A stretch of DNA of 64,000 bases from Thermus oshimai DSM 12092 (GCF_000373145.1 NZ_KB890603.1:248001-312000); one strand, 5' to 3'; shown: positions 1 to 9,943, counted from the stretch's first letter. The notes: generated by a model from the letters alone, not told the origin. Numbers and translations: made by a program.

Positions 1-1225
1 GTTTCTGGGCTACACCACCCTGGAGGGGGAGGGGGAGGTCCTCCTCCTCCTGGCCGGGGACCAGGCCCTTTCCGAGGCCGGCCCCGGCACGGAGGTCCAG
101 GTGGTCTTGGACCGCACCCCCTTCTACGCGGAAGGGGGCGGGCAGATCGGGGACTTTGGCCTTTTGGAGTGGACAGGCGGCCGGGCCCGGGTGGAGACCG
201 TGCACAAGACGGAGAAGGGCCTCTTCCTCCACCGGGCTAAGGTGGAGGAGGGGGTCCTCCGGGTAGGCGAGAAGGTGCGGGCGGTGGTGGACCCCAAACG
301 GCGGGACACGGAGCGCCACCACACCGCCACCCACCTCCTCCACGCCGCCCTACGGGCCGTGCTCGGCCCCCACGTGCGCCAGGCGGGGAGCCTGGTGGCC
401 CCCGATAGGCTCCGCTTTGACTTCACCCACCCCGAGGCCCTGACCCCGGAGGAGCTTGAGCGGATAGAGCTTTTGGTGAACCGCTGGATCATGGCGGACT
501 TCCCCGTGACCTGGCGCTACCTCCCCCTGGAGGAGGCCAGGCGGGAGGGGGCCATGGCCCTCTTCGGGGAGAAGTACGGGGAGGTGGTGCGGGTGGTGAC
601 CGTGGAGGGGAGCCCCTCCAAGGAGCTCTGCGGGGGCACCCACGTGCGCCGCACGGGGGAGATCGGGGCCTTCCTCATCGCCCGGGAGGAGGCGGTCTCC
701 GCGGGGGTCAGGCGGATCGAGGCCGTGGCCGGGGAGGCGGCCCTCCGTTTCGCCCGCGGGGCCTTGAACCGGCTGAAGGCCCTCTCCGAGCGCCTCGAGG
801 TGGGGGAGGCCGCCCTGGAGGAGCGCCTGGAAAAGCTCATGGCCGAGCTCAAGGCCAAGGAGAAGGAGGTCCAAAGCCTACGGGCCCGGCTGGTGCGGGC
901 GGAGCTTAGGGAGGGGGTGGCCCTGAAGGAGAAGGGGGGCCTCCGGTATGGGGGGGCGGAGCTCCCGGGGCTGGACGGGTCTGCGCTCCGCCAGGCGGCG
1001 GACGACCTGGTGGCGAGGGGGGCGGACGTGGCCCTGGTCCTCTCCGGGGGGCAGGCGGTGCTGAAGCTCTCCGAACGGGCGCGGGAAAGGGGCCTCGAGG
1101 CCGGCGCCCTCTTCCGGGCCCTCGCGGAGCGGGCGGGGGGCCGGGGGGGCGGGAAGGGCGCTTTGGCCCAGGGGGCGGGGCTGGACCCGGAAAAGGCCTT
1201 GAAGGCGTTGGAGGACCTCCTCTAA
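1..1225 (+). CDS. alaS: alanyl-tRNA synthetase, C-terminal part (5' end outside window)
   Basis: Charges tRNA-Ala with alanine in the cytoplasm and hydrolyses mischarged tRNA. The reading frame is open from base 2, so the gene starts upstream of the window; about 407 residues are visible, roughly the second half of a normal ~880-residue AlaRS. The editing domain carries the zinc/active-site motifs HTATHLLHA and CGGTHV. A coiled-coil stretch rich in Glu, Leu and Lys follows, then a C-terminal DHHA1-type domain rich in glycine (GGGKGALAQGAG). The stop at 1223-1225 is followed by the promoter of the next gene. Identification is secure; only the N-terminal catalytic domain is missing because of the window edge. 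Confidence 0.97.
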   Translation, partial: FLGYTTLEGEGEVLLLLAGDQALSEAGPGTEVQVVLDRTPFYAEGGGQIGDFGLLEWTGGRARVETVHKTEKGLFLHRAKVEEGVLRVGEKVRAVVDPKRRDTERHHTATHLLHAALRAVLGPHVRQAGSLVAPDRLRFDFTHPEALTPEELERIELLVNRWIMADFPVTWRYLPLEEARREGAMALFGEKYGEVVRVVTVEGSPSKELCGGTHVRRTGEIGAFLIAREEAVSAGVRRIEAVAGEAALRFARGALNRLKALSERLEVGEAALEERLEKLMAELKAKEKEVQSLRARLVRAELREGVALKEKGGLRYGGAELPGLDGSALRQAADDLVARGADVALVLSGGQAVLKLSERARERGLEAGALFRALAERAGGRGGGKGALAQGAGLDPEKALKALEDLL

Positions 1226-1238
1226 TACCCCGGCGCGG

Positions 1239-1244
1239 TAAACT
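1239..1244 (+). promoter_or_regulatory. -10 box TAAACT of a leaderless promoter
   Basis: TAAACT ends 6 nt before the ATG at 1251, the arrangement seen repeatedly in this window. Transcription would start at or just before the A of the start codon. No good -35 hexamer is visible 16-18 nt upstream. Confidence 0.45.
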
Positions 1245-1250
1245 GGGGGC

Positions 1251-1934
1251 ATGCTCCTGGGTTTCCTGGCGGCCCTCCTCTCCTGGGCCCTCTTCGGCCT
1301 GACCCTGGCCCGCTACACCCGGCGCCCCTCCTGGCACAACGCCCTCTACAGCCTGGGCCTCTTTCTCTTCGCCCTGGCGGTTTCCGCGGAGCTCCTGGCC
1401 AAGCTCCAGGGGGCCTGGACCCCCTTCCTCTACCGCCTCTGGTACCTCACGGGGGCCATGCACGGGGTGACCTTCCTGGGCCTGGGGAGCCTGGCCCTCC
1501 TGAACCCGAGGGCGGCGCGGGGGCTTCTCCTCCTTCTCCTTCCCCTCGTCCTCTACGGCCTCTTCTTGGTCCTCACCGCCCCCCTGGACCTCGCCCGCCT
1601 GCCCGCGCCCTACGCCCCCTCGGGGGCGGCCTTCCCGCCCCCCGGCCTCACCTCCCCCAGGCTCTGGACCATCCCCTTTAACCTCCTGGGCACCCTCCTC
1701 ATGGCCGGGGTGGCCCTCTACACCACGGCCCTCTTCTGGCGGAAAAACCCCTTACGGGCCCAGGGGACAGCCTTGGTCTTCCTCGCCGCCTTGGTCCTGG
1801 CCTCCACCAGCACCCTCAACCGCTTCGGGGTGGTGGGCCTGGAGGAGCTGGGCCGGGCCCTGGGGGTGGGCCTCCTCTTCCTGGGGGTGGTCCTGGCGGA
1901 CCGGAGCGTTCGGTATGCGGGTGGGCGCGCTTGA
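1251..1934 (+). CDS. polytopic membrane protein, unknown function
   Basis: A 227-residue protein made almost wholly of hydrophobic segments, with about seven predicted transmembrane helices separated by short polar loops, including a longer Pro-rich loop near residues 120-140 ([15 protein letters not shown]). No enzyme motif is recognised. The start is the ATG placed 6 nt after a TAAACT box, so the mRNA is probably leaderless. It overlaps ruvX by 20 bp and heads a likely ruvX-mltG transcript. The family is not recognised; an integral membrane protein is as far as the sequence allows. Confidence 0.75.
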   Translation: MLLGFLAALLSWALFGLTLARYTRRPSWHNALYSLGLFLFALAVSAELLAKLQGAWTPFLYRLWYLTGAMHGVTFLGLGSLALLNPRAARGLLLLLLPLVLYGLFLVLTAPLDLARLPAPYAPSGAAFPPPGLTSPRLWTIPFNLLGTLLMAGVALYTTALFWRKNPLRAQGTALVFLAALVLASTSTLNRFGVVGLEELGRALGVGLLFLGVVLADRSVRYAGGRA

Positions 1935-2322
1935 CGTGGGCCGGGCCAGGATCGGCCTCGCGGTGGGGGAGGAGGGGCGGCCCTTCGCCTTCGGCCGGGG
2001 GTATTTGGTGCGGCAAGGGCTGGAGAGGGATGTGGAGGCCCTTTTGGACTTCGTGCGCCGGGAGGGCCTGGCAAGGCTCGTGGTGGGCCTTCCCTTGCGC
2101 ACCGACGGGACCATGAGCGAGGAGGCCCAGGGGGTTTTGGCCCTGGTGGAGGCCTTGAGGGCCCGGGGGGTGGAGGTGGTGCTGGTGGACGAGCGCTACA
2201 CCACCAAGCTGGCGGAGCGCCGTCTTAGGGAGGCCCCGAGGCGCCTCAAGCGGGACAAGGGCAAGCTGGACGAGATGGCCGCGGTGGTGCTCCTGGAGGA
2301 TTACCTTGCGGGAGGGGCCTAG
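1915..2322 (+). CDS. ruvX: RuvX/YqgF-type Holliday junction resolvase-like nuclease
   Basis: Member of the RNase H-fold YqgF family, which processes the 5' end of pre-16S rRNA and has been linked to recombination. The protein is 135 residues, the usual family size. The N-terminal strand with the first acidic residue ([14 protein letters not shown]), the substrate-binding VVGLP.R.DGT segment, the VDERYTT motif and the C-terminal [13 protein letters not shown] helix with conserved acidic residues are all present. Translation is probably coupled: it begins inside the preceding gene and ends inside mltG (17-bp overlap). Confidence 0.92.
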   Translation: MRVGALDVGRARIGLAVGEEGRPFAFGRGYLVRQGLERDVEALLDFVRREGLARLVVGLPLRTDGTMSEEAQGVLALVEALRARGVEVVLVDERYTTKLAERRLREAPRRLKRDKGKLDEMAAVVLLEDYLAGGA

Positions 2323-3307
2323 GGCGTGGCTCTGGCGGGGGGTGGTGGGGCTTTTCCTCACCTTCCTCCTCCTGCTCCTCTACGCCCTTTGGCTTTTGGG
2401 CCCCACGGGGAAGGAGGCCCTGGTGCGCGTCCCCAAAGGGGCCACGGCCCAGGAGGTGGCCCGGACGCTGGAGGAGGCCGGGCTCGTCCGCTCCGCCTAC
2501 CCCTTCTCCGCCTACCTGCGCTTTTCCGGCAAAGCGCGGAAGCTCGTCCCCGGGGTTTACCGGCTTAGGGGGGAAGGGGCCTTCCGCCTGGCCCGGGCCC
2601 TCACCGGGGGGGTGAGGCCCCTCACGGTGACCCTCACCTTCCCCGAGGGCCTCCGCGCCCAGGACTACGCCCGGCGGCTTCAGGAGGCGGGGCTGCCCGG
2701 GGAGGCCTTCTTGAGGCTGGTGGAAGACCCAGGGCCCCTCAAGCCCCCGTTTGTGGAGGGGCGGGGCCTCGAGGGCTACCTCTTCCCCGCCACCTACACC
2801 TTTGACCTCCTCGCCACCCCCGAGGAGCTGGTCCGGGCCATGCTGGACCGCTTCCGGATGGAGCTCACCCCCGAGGTGGAGGAGGCCCTAGGGCGCCTCG
2901 GGCTTTCCGTCCACGCCTGGGTGACCCTGGCCTCCATCGTCCAGCAGGAGGCGGGGGCTGAAGCGGAGATGCCCTACATCGCCGGGGTCTTCCTGAACCG
3001 CCTGGAACGGGGCATGCCCCTCCAGGCGGACCCCACCGTGGCCTACGCCCTGGGTAAGCCCCTCCCCGCCCTGGACCGGAAGGCGGGGGACTTCGCCGTG
3101 GACTCCCCCTACAACACCTACCGCTACAAGGGCCTCCCCCCGGGGCCCATCGCCAACCCCGGCCGGGCGGCCCTCCGGGCGGTCTTAAGCCCCAAGCGCC
3201 AGGACGAAGGGGGCCGCCCCTACCTCTACTTCTTCCACGCCCAGGGGCGGCTTTTCCTCAACGCGGACTTTGAGGGCCACCTCCGCGACCTGGCCCTACA
3301 CCGCTAA
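2306..3307 (+). CDS. mltG: endolytic peptidoglycan transglycosylase MltG (YceG family)
   Basis: Inner-membrane lytic transglycosylase that cuts nascent glycan strands and so sets their length. The 333-residue protein starts at a TTG inside ruvX, has one N-terminal transmembrane helix (residues ~13-35), then a LysM-like part ([19 protein letters not shown]) and the YceG catalytic domain. The conserved catalytic Glu lies in ASIVQQEAG, followed by [24 protein letters not shown]-type residues and the [21 protein letters not shown] signature. RuvX next to MltG is a familiar bacterial neighbourhood. The stop overlaps the convergent permease gene by 4 bp. Confidence 0.95.
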   Translation: MREGPRAWLWRGVVGLFLTFLLLLLYALWLLGPTGKEALVRVPKGATAQEVARTLEEAGLVRSAYPFSAYLRFSGKARKLVPGVYRLRGEGAFRLARALTGGVRPLTVTLTFPEGLRAQDYARRLQEAGLPGEAFLRLVEDPGPLKPPFVEGRGLEGYLFPATYTFDLLATPEELVRAMLDRFRMELTPEVEEALGRLGLSVHAWVTLASIVQQEAGAEAEMPYIAGVFLNRLERGMPLQADPTVAYALGKPLPALDRKAGDFAVDSPYNTYRYKGLPPGPIANPGRAALRAVLSPKRQDEGGRPYLYFFHAQGRLFLNADFEGHLRDLALHR

Positions 3308-4152
3308 TCCTCCGAGCGGAGAAGCCGGAGCTGGGCGTAGGCGAAGAAGAGGGTGAGGAGGAGGATGACCACGGTGACCGCCGCGGCGTAGCCCAGGCGG
3401 AAGTTCTCAAACCCCGCCTCGTACAGGTAGTAGCCCAGGACCCGGGTGGCCCCGAAAGGCCCCCCCCGGGTGAGGAGGAAGACGGCGCTGTAGGACTGGA
3501 GGGCGAGGACCGTCCCCACCACCACCAAGAAGGCCAGGGCGGGCCGGAGGAGGGGCAGGGTCACGTAGCGGAAGGCCTCAAAGGGCCCCGCCCCGTCCAC
3601 GTAGGCCGCCTCCAGGAGGGTCTTGGGGATGGCCTTGAGCCGGGCGGAGGCCACCAGCACCCCGTAGCCCAGATGCCGCCAGAGGGTGAAGAGGACCACC
3701 ACCGCCAGGGCCCAGAACCCCTCCCGGTCCCAGGGGGGGACGGGGAGGAACTGGGCCAGGGCCCCGTACTCCGGGGTGAAGAGGGTGTACCAGCTCAAGG
3801 TGGCCCCCCCCAGGGTGACCAGCCCCGGCAGGAAGAGGAGGCTTTTGGCCAGGCGCTCGTAGGGCGCCCCCTCCAGGGCCAGGGCCAGGGCCACGGAAAG
3901 CCCCACGAAGAGGGGGAGGGCGAGGAGCATGAACTTCAGGGTGACCCAGAGGCTGCCCCAAAAGGCGGGGTCCTGGAGGAGGTGGGCGTAGTTCTTAAGC
4001 CCCACGGGCTTGGGCTCGGAAAGCCCGGACCACTCCCAGGTGGAGAAGCGGAGGACATCCAAGAAGGGGTAGAGGACGAAAAGCCCCAAGGTCCCCAAGG
4101 CGGGGAGGGAAAAGAGGATGAGGGGAAGGCGCCGCCTCCAGGGTTTGCCCAT
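3304..4152 (-). CDS. sugar ABC transporter permease, MalF/UgpA type
   Basis: Inner-membrane component of a CUT1-class carbohydrate importer. The 282-residue protein has six hydrophobic segments and the permease-ATPase contact loop (EAAYVDGAGPFEAFRYVTLPLLRPAL), close to the EAA motif consensus. In this class a MalF-like and a MalG-like permease normally sit next to each other with a binding protein; here neither partner nor ATPase adjoins. The MalG-like permease at 40877-41659 is the only candidate partner in the window, about 37 kb away. The substrate cannot be inferred. Confidence 0.9.
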   Translation of the reverse strand: MGKPWRRRLPLILFSLPALGTLGLFVLYPFLDVLRFSTWEWSGLSEPKPVGLKNYAHLLQDPAFWGSLWVTLKFMLLALPLFVGLSVALALALEGAPYERLAKSLLFLPGLVTLGGATLSWYTLFTPEYGALAQFLPVPPWDREGFWALAVVVLFTLWRHLGYGVLVASARLKAIPKTLLEAAYVDGAGPFEAFRYVTLPLLRPALAFLVVVGTVLALQSYSAVFLLTRGGPFGATRVLGYYLYEAGFENFRLGYAAAVTVVILLLTLFFAYAQLRLLRSED

Positions 4153-4155
4153 GGC

Positions 4156-4644
4156 TTAGAAGAGGTAGAGGAGGCTTAGGCGGAAGGGGTAGCGGTCGGA
4201 GAAGGCGGCCTCCAGGGCCAGGGGCTCGAGGTAGAGCCTGAGGCCGAGGCCGTAGGCCAGGTGGAGCCTTCCCTCGTACCCAAGCCCAAGCCGGGCGGAA
4301 AGGGCCCCGCCGGGGATCTCCAGGCTGAAGAGGGGCCCCAGGTGGGCCCCGAAGGGGTAGCGGAGGTCCAGCCCCACCCCCAAGGAGGCGTAGAGGCTTT
4401 CCACCACCAGCCCGGGGAAGAGGTTGGCCTTGAAGAGGGCTTCCCCTTGGGGGTTCTGGTCCAAAAGGACCTCCAGGTCCAGCCCCGTGTCCAGGCCCAG
4501 GGGGCTGAAGGGCAGGAGCAGCCCCCCCTGGAGGTAGACCCCCCGGTCGGGGGCGTACCCCAGACCGAAGGCGGTTTCGGGGTAGGCGGGGGTCTGGGCC
4601 AGGGCCAGGGCGAAGAGGAGGAGGGCACCGAAAAGCCGCTTCAT
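4156..4644 (-). CDS. small envelope protein, probable outer-membrane beta-barrel
   Basis: 162 residues with an N-terminal signal peptide (MKRLFGALLLFALALAQ, cleavage likely after ALA). The mature part is rich in Gly, Leu and alternating hydrophobic/polar strands (LGYEGRLHLAYGLGLRLYL, FRLSLLYLF) and ends in Phe, as outer-membrane barrels often do. No family is recognised. It has its own promoter (-10 TAGGAT at 4654-4659), and the permease gene follows 3 bp after its stop, so the two may share a transcript without a clear functional link. Confidence 0.65.
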   Translation of the reverse strand: MKRLFGALLLFALALAQTPAYPETAFGLGYAPDRGVYLQGGLLLPFSPLGLDTGLDLEVLLDQNPQGEALFKANLFPGLVVESLYASLGVGLDLRYPFGAHLGPLFSLEIPGGALSARLGLGYEGRLHLAYGLGLRLYLEPLALEAAFSDRYPFRLSLLYLF

Positions 4645-4653
4645 ATCCCCCCC

Positions 4654-4675
4654 ATCCTACCAGAGGCCGTAGAAT
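4654..4675. promoter_or_regulatory. divergent -10 boxes serving both neighbouring genes
   Basis: On the minus strand TAGGAT (4654-4659) lies 9 nt from the ATG at 4644. On the plus strand TAGAAT (4670-4675) lies 7 nt from the ATG at 4683. The two -10 boxes are only 10 bp apart, so polymerase on one should exclude it from the other. Neither has a convincing -35. Confidence 0.5.
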
Positions 4676-4682
4676 ACCCCCC

Positions 4683-5384
4683 ATGGTGCCCTTTGCCCTC
4701 GAGGCTGCTCCTGGGCTTGTGCCCCTCCGGGAGCTCCCCCTTCTCGTCCTGGTGGGCCTCACCGGGGTGGGGAAGAGCACCCTGGTGGAGGCCCTAGGCT
4801 TTCCCCGCCTCCCCGACCGGCGGGCGCTGGTGGACCTCTATGTCCTCCCCCGCTACGGGGCGAAGCCCCCCATCCCCCGGGAGGAGCGCTTCCGCCTCAC
4901 CCGCCGCTTCCGGGAGGAGTTCCCAGGGGGGGTGGCCCAGGTCCTGGCCCAGGGGTACGCCCCCCCCACCCGGCCCCTCCTCTTTGACGGCCTGAGGGGG
5001 GAAAGGGAGGTGGCCTACGCCCTGGAGGCCCTCCCCAAGGCCCTGTTCGTGGTCCTTCACGCCCGGGAGGCCACCCGCCTAAAGCGCCTCCTCACCCGGA
5101 GGGACGCCTTTGACCGGGTGGAGCTTGCCCCCGAGGAGGCCGAGCGCCTCCGGGCTCTGGCGGAAGGGGTCTTGGCCCCGGAGGAGCTGGAGGAGGCCCT
5201 GGCCCTGGCCCCCCTGGAGGAGGTCTTGGCCAAGCTCAAGATCGTGGCCGAGGAGAAGCGGAACTACGACCCGGAAGGCCCCCTTCGCCTCCTAAAGGGC
5301 CACCCCCGGGCCCTCCTTCTGGACACGGAAAGGCTCAGCCTGGAGGAGGAGGTCCAGGCGGTGCGGGCTTTCCTAGGCCTTTAG
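4683..5384 (+). CDS. P-loop NTPase/kinase-like protein, unknown function
   Basis: 233 residues with a clear Walker A motif GLTGVGKST near residues 22-30, directly after a hydrophobic strand (LPLLVLV). A basic/acidic helical region follows, with a possible strand-Asp ([20 protein letters not shown]) near residue 100. The C-terminal half is rich in Leu and Glu and contains [19 protein letters not shown]. The size and layout resemble nucleoside/nucleotide kinase-like ATPases, but no subfamily is recognised. The mRNA is probably leaderless. The gene converges on carA with a 4-bp overlap. Confidence 0.7.
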   Translation: MVPFALEAAPGLVPLRELPLLVLVGLTGVGKSTLVEALGFPRLPDRRALVDLYVLPRYGAKPPIPREERFRLTRRFREEFPGGVAQVLAQGYAPPTRPLLFDGLRGEREVAYALEALPKALFVVLHAREATRLKRLLTRRDAFDRVELAPEEAERLRALAEGVLAPEELEEALALAPLEEVLAKLKIVAEEKRNYDPEGPLRLLKGHPRALLLDTERLSLEEEVQAVRAFLGL

Positions 5385-6556
5385 ACCCCGAAGCCGTCTG
5401 CCCTTTGCTTCTCCACCGGGAGCCCCGTGGCCCCGTGGAAGGCCTCCACTTCCTCCAGGAAGCGGCGGAAGAGGTAGAGGGCGTCGTGGGGGCCGGGGGC
5501 GGCTTCCGGGTGGTACTGCACGGAGAAGACGGGGTAGCGCACGTGGGTCATGCCCTCCAGGGTCCCGTCGTTCAGGTTCACGTGGGTGGGCTTGAAGTCC
5601 TTGAGGGAGTCGATGTCCACCGCGTAGCCGTGGTTCTGGCTGGTGATCTCAATCTTGCCCGTCTGCAGGTTCTTCACCGGGTGGTTGGCCCCGCGGTGGC
5701 CGAACTTCATCTTGTAGGTGCGCCCCCCCGCGGCCAGGGCCAGAAGCTGGTGCCCCAGGCAGATGCCGAAGGTGGGGAGGAGGCCCATGAGCTTCCAGAT
5801 GGTCTCGTGGGCGTAGCGGGGCATGGAGGGGTCCCCGGGGCCGTTGGAGATGAAAAGGCCGTGGGGCTCGAGGGCCATGATCTGGCTGGCCGGGGTCTTG
5901 CCCGGCACCACGATGATCTCAAAGCCTTGGGCCGCCAGGTTCTCCACGATGGCGTGCTTGATGCCGAAGTCCATGACCACGATGCGCCGCCCGGTTTTCA
6001 GGGTGGGCCAGGCGTAGGGGAGGGGGGTGGTGACCTCGGGGGTCATGTCCCGCCCGTCGATGTCCCGCCAGGCCCGGGCCTCCTCCTTTAGGGCCCCAAG
6101 CTCCTCCTCCGTGAAGGCGTGGTCGGGGGCGCCGTAGAGGCTCGCGTGGGCGATGACCCCCTTTAGGACCCCCCCTTCCCGGATCTTCCGCACCAGGGCC
6201 CGGGTGTCGATGCCCTCCAGGCCCACCACCCCGTAGAACTCCATGAACTCCTGCAGGGTCTGCTGGGCGCGGGGGCTCGAGGCCACCCGGCTGAACTCCT
6301 TGGCCACGAAGCCCCGCACCCAGGGGCGGTTGGACTGCATGTCGTAGACGTTCACCCCGTAGTTCCCCTGGTGGGGGTAGGTCATGACCACGATCTGCCC
6401 GTGGTAGCTGGGGTCGGTCATGATCTCCTGGTAGCCCGTCTGGGCGGTGTTGAAGACCACTTCCCCCACCGTCTTCCCCCGGGCCCCGAAGGCGTAGCCG
6501 TGGTAGACGGTGCCGTCTTCCAGCACCAAAACCGCGCGCTCCTTTAGTCCTGCCAT
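5381..6556 (-). CDS. carA: carbamoyl-phosphate synthase small (glutaminase) subunit
   Basis: Releases ammonia from glutamine for carbamoyl-phosphate synthesis, feeding both arginine and pyrimidine pathways; the CarB partner is not in the window. The 391-residue length is typical. The N-terminal domain has [17 protein letters not shown] and [21 protein letters not shown]; the class I glutamine amidotransferase domain has the nucleophile Cys in [11 protein letters not shown] and the His/Glu pair in [11 protein letters not shown]. The start has a good Shine-Dalgarno (GGAGG). It lies downstream of argG-argH-NAGS but has its own promoter and a leader ORF whose stop falls inside carA. Confidence 0.97.
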   Translation of the reverse strand: MAGLKERAVLVLEDGTVYHGYAFGARGKTVGEVVFNTAQTGYQEIMTDPSYHGQIVVMTYPHQGNYGVNVYDMQSNRPWVRGFVAKEFSRVASSPRAQQTLQEFMEFYGVVGLEGIDTRALVRKIREGGVLKGVIAHASLYGAPDHAFTEEELGALKEEARAWRDIDGRDMTPEVTTPLPYAWPTLKTGRRIVVMDFGIKHAIVENLAAQGFEIIVVPGKTPASQIMALEPHGLFISNGPGDPSMPRYAHETIWKLMGLLPTFGICLGHQLLALAAGGRTYKMKFGHRGANHPVKNLQTGKIEITSQNHGYAVDIDSLKDFKPTHVNLNDGTLEGMTHVRYPVFSVQYHPEAAPGPHDALYLFRRFLEEVEAFHGATGLPVEKQRADGFGV

Positions 6557-6756
6557 TCTTCCTCCGTTAGCCCTGCCAAGAGACCGGTAGGGGCTCTCCC
6601 CGGGCTACATGTAGGCGGGCCCAACCTTCCAGGGCCGCCTGGGGGTTCTCTTCGCATCCCCGAAGGGGGAAGCCCCGGGGTTTTCCCGTGGTAGGGCTCC
6701 TCGTCCTGCAAAGGCTCGTAGGGGCCCCAGGCCATGGCCTCCTGATGTAGCCCCAT
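6544..6756 (-). CDS. candidate 70-codon leader ORF overlapping the carA start
   Basis: An open frame starting at an ATG exactly 7 nt after a TAGAAT box, so it could be translated from a leaderless mRNA, and stopping at 6544-6546, 10 nt inside carA. The predicted product (begins [17 protein letters not shown]) is Pro- and Gly-rich and resembles no known protein, so a regulatory role through translation is more likely than a functional polypeptide. Pyrimidine operons in Thermus have been reported to carry a leader peptide, which gives a precedent, but no PyrR-type binding loop was found here. It may simply be untranslated leader. Confidence 0.4.
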   Translation of the reverse strand: MGLHQEAMAWGPYEPLQDEEPYHGKTPGLPPSGMRREPPGGPGRLGPPTCSPGRAPTGLLAGLTEEEWQD

Positions 6757-6763
6757 CCCACCC

Positions 6764-6792
6764 ATTCTAGAGGTCGGCCTCCCTGGGGTAAA
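6764..6792 (-). promoter_or_regulatory. carA promoter (TTTACC, 17 nt, TAGAAT)
   Basis: Read on the minus strand, the -35 is TTTACC (6787-6792) inside the end of the acetyltransferase gene and the -10 is TAGAAT (6764-6769), with 17-nt spacing. It would let carA be expressed apart from the arginine genes upstream. Confidence 0.6.
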
Positions 6793-7333
6793 GCCACTTT
6801 ACCACCGCGATCTCCCGGCAGTTCTCGTAGAAGGGGCAGGCGTTGCACTCGCTCCACACCTTGGGGGGCAGGGCCTCCCGGGTGGTGACCTGGTAGCCGA
6901 GGCCCCGGAAGAAGCCCACCTGCAGGGTCCAGGCGAAGACCCGGGGCAGGCCCAGATCCCGGGCCTCCCGCTCCGCCGCTAGCACCAGCCAGCGCCCAAG
7001 GCCCTCCCCTTGCCTTGCCGGGTGGACGGCGAGGCCCCGGATCTCCCCCAGGTCCCGCCAGAGGACGTGCAGGGCCCCTGTGCCCACGATCTGCCCGTCC
7101 TCGTCCTCCAGGACGAAGAAGTCCCGGATGTTTTCGTAGAGGTGGCTGTGGCTCCGGACCAGCATCAGGCCCTTTTCCGCCCAGTAGCGGATGAGCCAGT
7201 AGATGGCGTCCACATCGGAAAGCCGGGCCTTCCTAAGCTCCACCCCCGCCCCCCGCCGCACCTCGGGGAGGGGATTCATTTCCTGGGGGGGTTTCTCCCT
7301 TTGGGGGAAGACCTTTAGTTCAAGCTCCTTCAA
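6767..7333 (-). CDS. argA: short-form N-acetylglutamate synthase (GNAT family)
   Basis: First step of arginine synthesis: acetyl transfer from acetyl-CoA to glutamate. 188 residues; a GNAT fold with the acetyl-CoA loop in [18 protein letters not shown] and the C-terminal Cys cluster [22 protein letters not shown] that marks the short single-domain synthases (S-NAGS) rather than the long kinase-fused ArgA. A preceding segment of about 30 residues ([16 protein letters not shown]) is charged and may be a variable tail. It overlaps argH by 14 bp, which supports the pathway assignment. Confidence 0.85.
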   Translation of the reverse strand: MKELELKVFPQREKPPQEMNPLPEVRRGAGVELRKARLSDVDAIYWLIRYWAEKGLMLVRSHSHLYENIRDFFVLEDEDGQIVGTGALHVLWRDLGEIRGLAVHPARQGEGLGRWLVLAAEREARDLGLPRVFAWTLQVGFFRGLGYQVTTREALPPKVWSECNACPFYENCREIAVVKWLYPREADL

Positions 7334-8714
7334 GCCCCACCTCCTTCCTGGCCTCCAAAACCCGTTCCCGCACCGCCTCCGGGGCCGTGCCCCCGTAGGA
7401 CCCTCTCCGGTGGATGGCGGTCTCCAGCCGGAGGAGGGGCAGGGCGTCCTCGGCGAAGAGGGGGTGGTGGGCCCTAAGCTCCTCCAGGGTGAGGGCCTTC
7501 AGGGGGCGCCCCTCCTCGGAAAGCTTCCGCACCAGCCGCCCCACCACGTGGTGGGCCTCCCGGAAAGGAAGCCCTTTTTCCGCCAGGTAGTCCGCAAGCT
7601 CCGTGGCCAGGGCGTACCCCTCCTCCGCCGCCCGCCACATCCGGGCCCGGTTCCACTTAAGCCCTGGGAGGAGGGCCTTCAGGAGCCTCAGGCTATCCCG
7701 GTAGGTGGAAAGGGCATCCAGAAGGGGCTCCTTGTCCTCCTGGAGGTCCTTGTTGTAGGTGAGGGGAAGCCCCTTCACCACCGTGGAGAGGGCCACCAGC
7801 GCCCCCAAAACCCTTCCCGCCTTGGCCCGGATGAGCTCCAGGATGTCCGGGTTCTTCTTCTGGGGCATGATGGAAGACCCGGTGGCGAAGGCGTCGGGGA
7901 TCTCCACGAAGCCGAACTCCTCGGTGCTATAGAGGATGAGCTCTTCCGAAAGGCGCGACAGGTGGAGCTGGCCGATGTTTAGGGCGGAGAGGACCTCGAG
8001 GGCGAAGTCCCGGGAGGCCACCGCGTCCAGGGAGTTCCGCATGGGGGCGCGGAAGCCAAGCTCTTTGGCGGTGAAGTGCCGGTCTATGGGGAAGCCCGTC
8101 CCCGCCAGGGCCGCGGCCCCCAAGGGGCTTTCGTTGAGCCTCTCCCGGGCGTCCTTTAGCCGCCCCTCGTCCCGGGAGAGCATCTCGTAGTAGGCCAAAA
8201 ACCAGTGGGAAAGGAGGATGGGCTGGGCCCGTTGCAGGTGGGTGTAGCCGGGGAGGACATGGAGGGGTTCCAGGTGCCGCTCCGCCTCCGCCACCAGAAC
8301 CCGCTTTAGGCCCCGGATTTCCTCCAAGAGCTCGTCCAGGGCACCCCGGAGGAAGAGCCGTAGGTCGGTGGCCACCTGGTCGTTGCGGCTCCGGGCGGTG
8401 TGGAGCTTGCCCCCAGGGGGGCCGATGAGCTCCACGAGGCGGGCCTCGAGGTTCATGTGCACGTCCTCCAGCTCCTCCCGCCAGGGAAAGGTGCCCCTTT
8501 CAATCTCCTCCTCAATCCGGTCCAGGCCCTGGAGGATGGCCTTTAGCTCCGCTTCCGAAAGGAGGCCCACCTTGTGGAGCATGCGGGCGTGCACCCGGTT
8601 TTGGAAGAGGTCTTCCCGCCAAAGGGCCCGGTCAAAGGGGAGGGAGGCGTTGAACCGGGCTGCGAGGGCGTCCGGCCCCTCGCTGAAGCGGCCGCCCCAG
8701 GTCCTATGCCCCAT
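7320..8714 (-). CDS. argH: argininosuccinate lyase
   Basis: Splits argininosuccinate into arginine and fumarate. The start is placed at the ATG giving [15 protein letters not shown], the usual beginning of this enzyme, which makes 464 residues; a longer upstream frame would overlap argG far more. The fumarase/aspartase superfamily signature [12 protein letters not shown], with the catalytic Ser loop, is intact, as are the substrate-binding [15 protein letters not shown] and the catalytic-His stretch YTHLQRAQP. It overlaps argG by 11 bp and the acetyltransferase gene by 14 bp, so the three are one operon. Confidence 0.97.
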   Translation of the reverse strand: MGHRTWGGRFSEGPDALAARFNASLPFDRALWREDLFQNRVHARMLHKVGLLSEAELKAILQGLDRIEEEIERGTFPWREELEDVHMNLEARLVELIGPPGGKLHTARSRNDQVATDLRLFLRGALDELLEEIRGLKRVLVAEAERHLEPLHVLPGYTHLQRAQPILLSHWFLAYYEMLSRDEGRLKDARERLNESPLGAAALAGTGFPIDRHFTAKELGFRAPMRNSLDAVASRDFALEVLSALNIGQLHLSRLSEELILYSTEEFGFVEIPDAFATGSSIMPQKKNPDILELIRAKAGRVLGALVALSTVVKGLPLTYNKDLQEDKEPLLDALSTYRDSLRLLKALLPGLKWNRARMWRAAEEGYALATELADYLAEKGLPFREAHHVVGRLVRKLSEEGRPLKALTLEELRAHHPLFAEDALPLLRLETAIHRRGSYGGTAPEAVRERVLEARKEVGLEGA

Positions 8715-9906
8715 GCCCTTTGCCCTCCACCAGGGCCCTGACCCTAAGGCGCAGGGCCTGGATCTTGATGAACCCCTCCGCGTCCTTCTGGTTGTAGCCC
8801 CCCGCCTGGTCAAAGGACACCAGGTCCTTTCGGTAAAGGCTCTTTTCCGCCTTCCGGCCCACCACGTAGGCGTTCCCCTTGTAGAGCTTGAGCCGGGCCA
8901 CGCCGGTCACGGCCTTCGCCACGTGGTCAAAGTAGGCCTGGAGGGCCTCCCGCTCGGGGGCGTACCAGAAGCCGTAGTAGACCAGCTCCGCGTACTTGGG
9001 GGAGAGGGCGTCCCGCTGGTGAAGGACCTCCCGGTCCAGGGTGAGGCTCTCCACCGCCCGGCGGGCGTGGTAGAGGAGGGTGCCCCCTGGGGTCTCGTAG
9101 ACCCCGCGGGACTTTAGCCCCACGAAGCGGTTTTCCACCAGGTCCACCCGGCCCACCCCGTGCCGGCCCCCGATCTCGTTGAGCTTTTGGAGAAGGGCCG
9201 CGGGGGAAAGCCTCTCCCCGTTCACCGCCACCGGGTCCCCCGCCTTAAATGCGATCTCCACGTACTCGGGCTCGTCTGGGGCCTCCTCGGGGTCTTGGGT
9301 CATGCGGAACATCCCCTTAGGGGGCTCGGCCCAGGGGTCTTCCAGGACCCCGCCCTCGTAGGAGATGTGGAGGAGGTTGGCGTCCATGGAGTAGGGCTTT
9401 TCCTGGGTCACGGGCACGGGGATGCCGTGGGCCTCGGCGTAGGCCATCATCTCCTGCCGGCCCTGGAAGCTCCACTCCCGCCAGGGGGCGATGACCCGGA
9501 TGTCCGGCTTTAAGGCGTAGGCGGTGAGCTCAAAGCGCACCTGGTCGTTCCCCTTGCCCGTGGCCCCGTGGGCGATGGCCTCTGCCCCTTCCTCCTCGGC
9601 GATCTTCACCAGGTACTTGGCGATGAGGGGCCGGGCGATGGAGGTGCCCAGGAGGTAGTAGCCTTCGTACACCGCCCCCGCGCGCATCATGGGGAAGACG
9701 AAGTCCCGCACGAACTCTTCCCGTAGGTCCAGGGCGATGGCCTTGGAGGCCCCGGTCCTTAGGGCCTTGAGGCGGGCCTCCTCCACCTCCTCCCCCTGGC
9801 CGATGTCCGCGGTGAAGGCGATGACCTCGGCCCCGTAGGTTTCCTTCAGCCACTTGAGGATGATGCTGGTGTCCAGCCCGCCGGAGTATGCCAGGACGAT
9901 CTTCAT
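8704..9906 (-). CDS. argG: argininosuccinate synthase
   Basis: ATP-dependent joining of citrulline and aspartate. 400 residues, standard length. The N-type ATP pyrophosphatase P-loop is seen in [16 protein letters not shown] near residues 5-20, and the citrulline/aspartate-binding region in [16 protein letters not shown] and [15 protein letters not shown]. First gene of the leftward argG-argH-NAGS operon, with a clear promoter immediately upstream. Confidence 0.98.
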   Translation of the reverse strand: MKIVLAYSGGLDTSIILKWLKETYGAEVIAFTADIGQGEEVEEARLKALRTGASKAIALDLREEFVRDFVFPMMRAGAVYEGYYLLGTSIARPLIAKYLVKIAEEEGAEAIAHGATGKGNDQVRFELTAYALKPDIRVIAPWREWSFQGRQEMMAYAEAHGIPVPVTQEKPYSMDANLLHISYEGGVLEDPWAEPPKGMFRMTQDPEEAPDEPEYVEIAFKAGDPVAVNGERLSPAALLQKLNEIGGRHGVGRVDLVENRFVGLKSRGVYETPGGTLLYHARRAVESLTLDREVLHQRDALSPKYAELVYYGFWYAPEREALQAYFDHVAKAVTGVARLKLYKGNAYVVGRKAEKSLYRKDLVSFDQAGGYNQKDAEGFIKIQALRLRVRALVEGKGHGA

Positions 9907-9943
9907 GCCGACCCCATTCTAGCCCCTCGAGGGGGCGTGCATA

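Noticed and set aside
906-1463. 185-residue minus-strand frame over alaS and the next gene
   Set aside because: Low-complexity Pro/Gly/Arg translation, typical of the antisense of GC-rich coding DNA, with no start signal.
6557-6756. T-box or PyrR-type riboswitch before carA
   Set aside because: No T-box TGGN motif and no match to the PyrR-binding loop was found; only a small CCC-TTCG-GGG hairpin is present.
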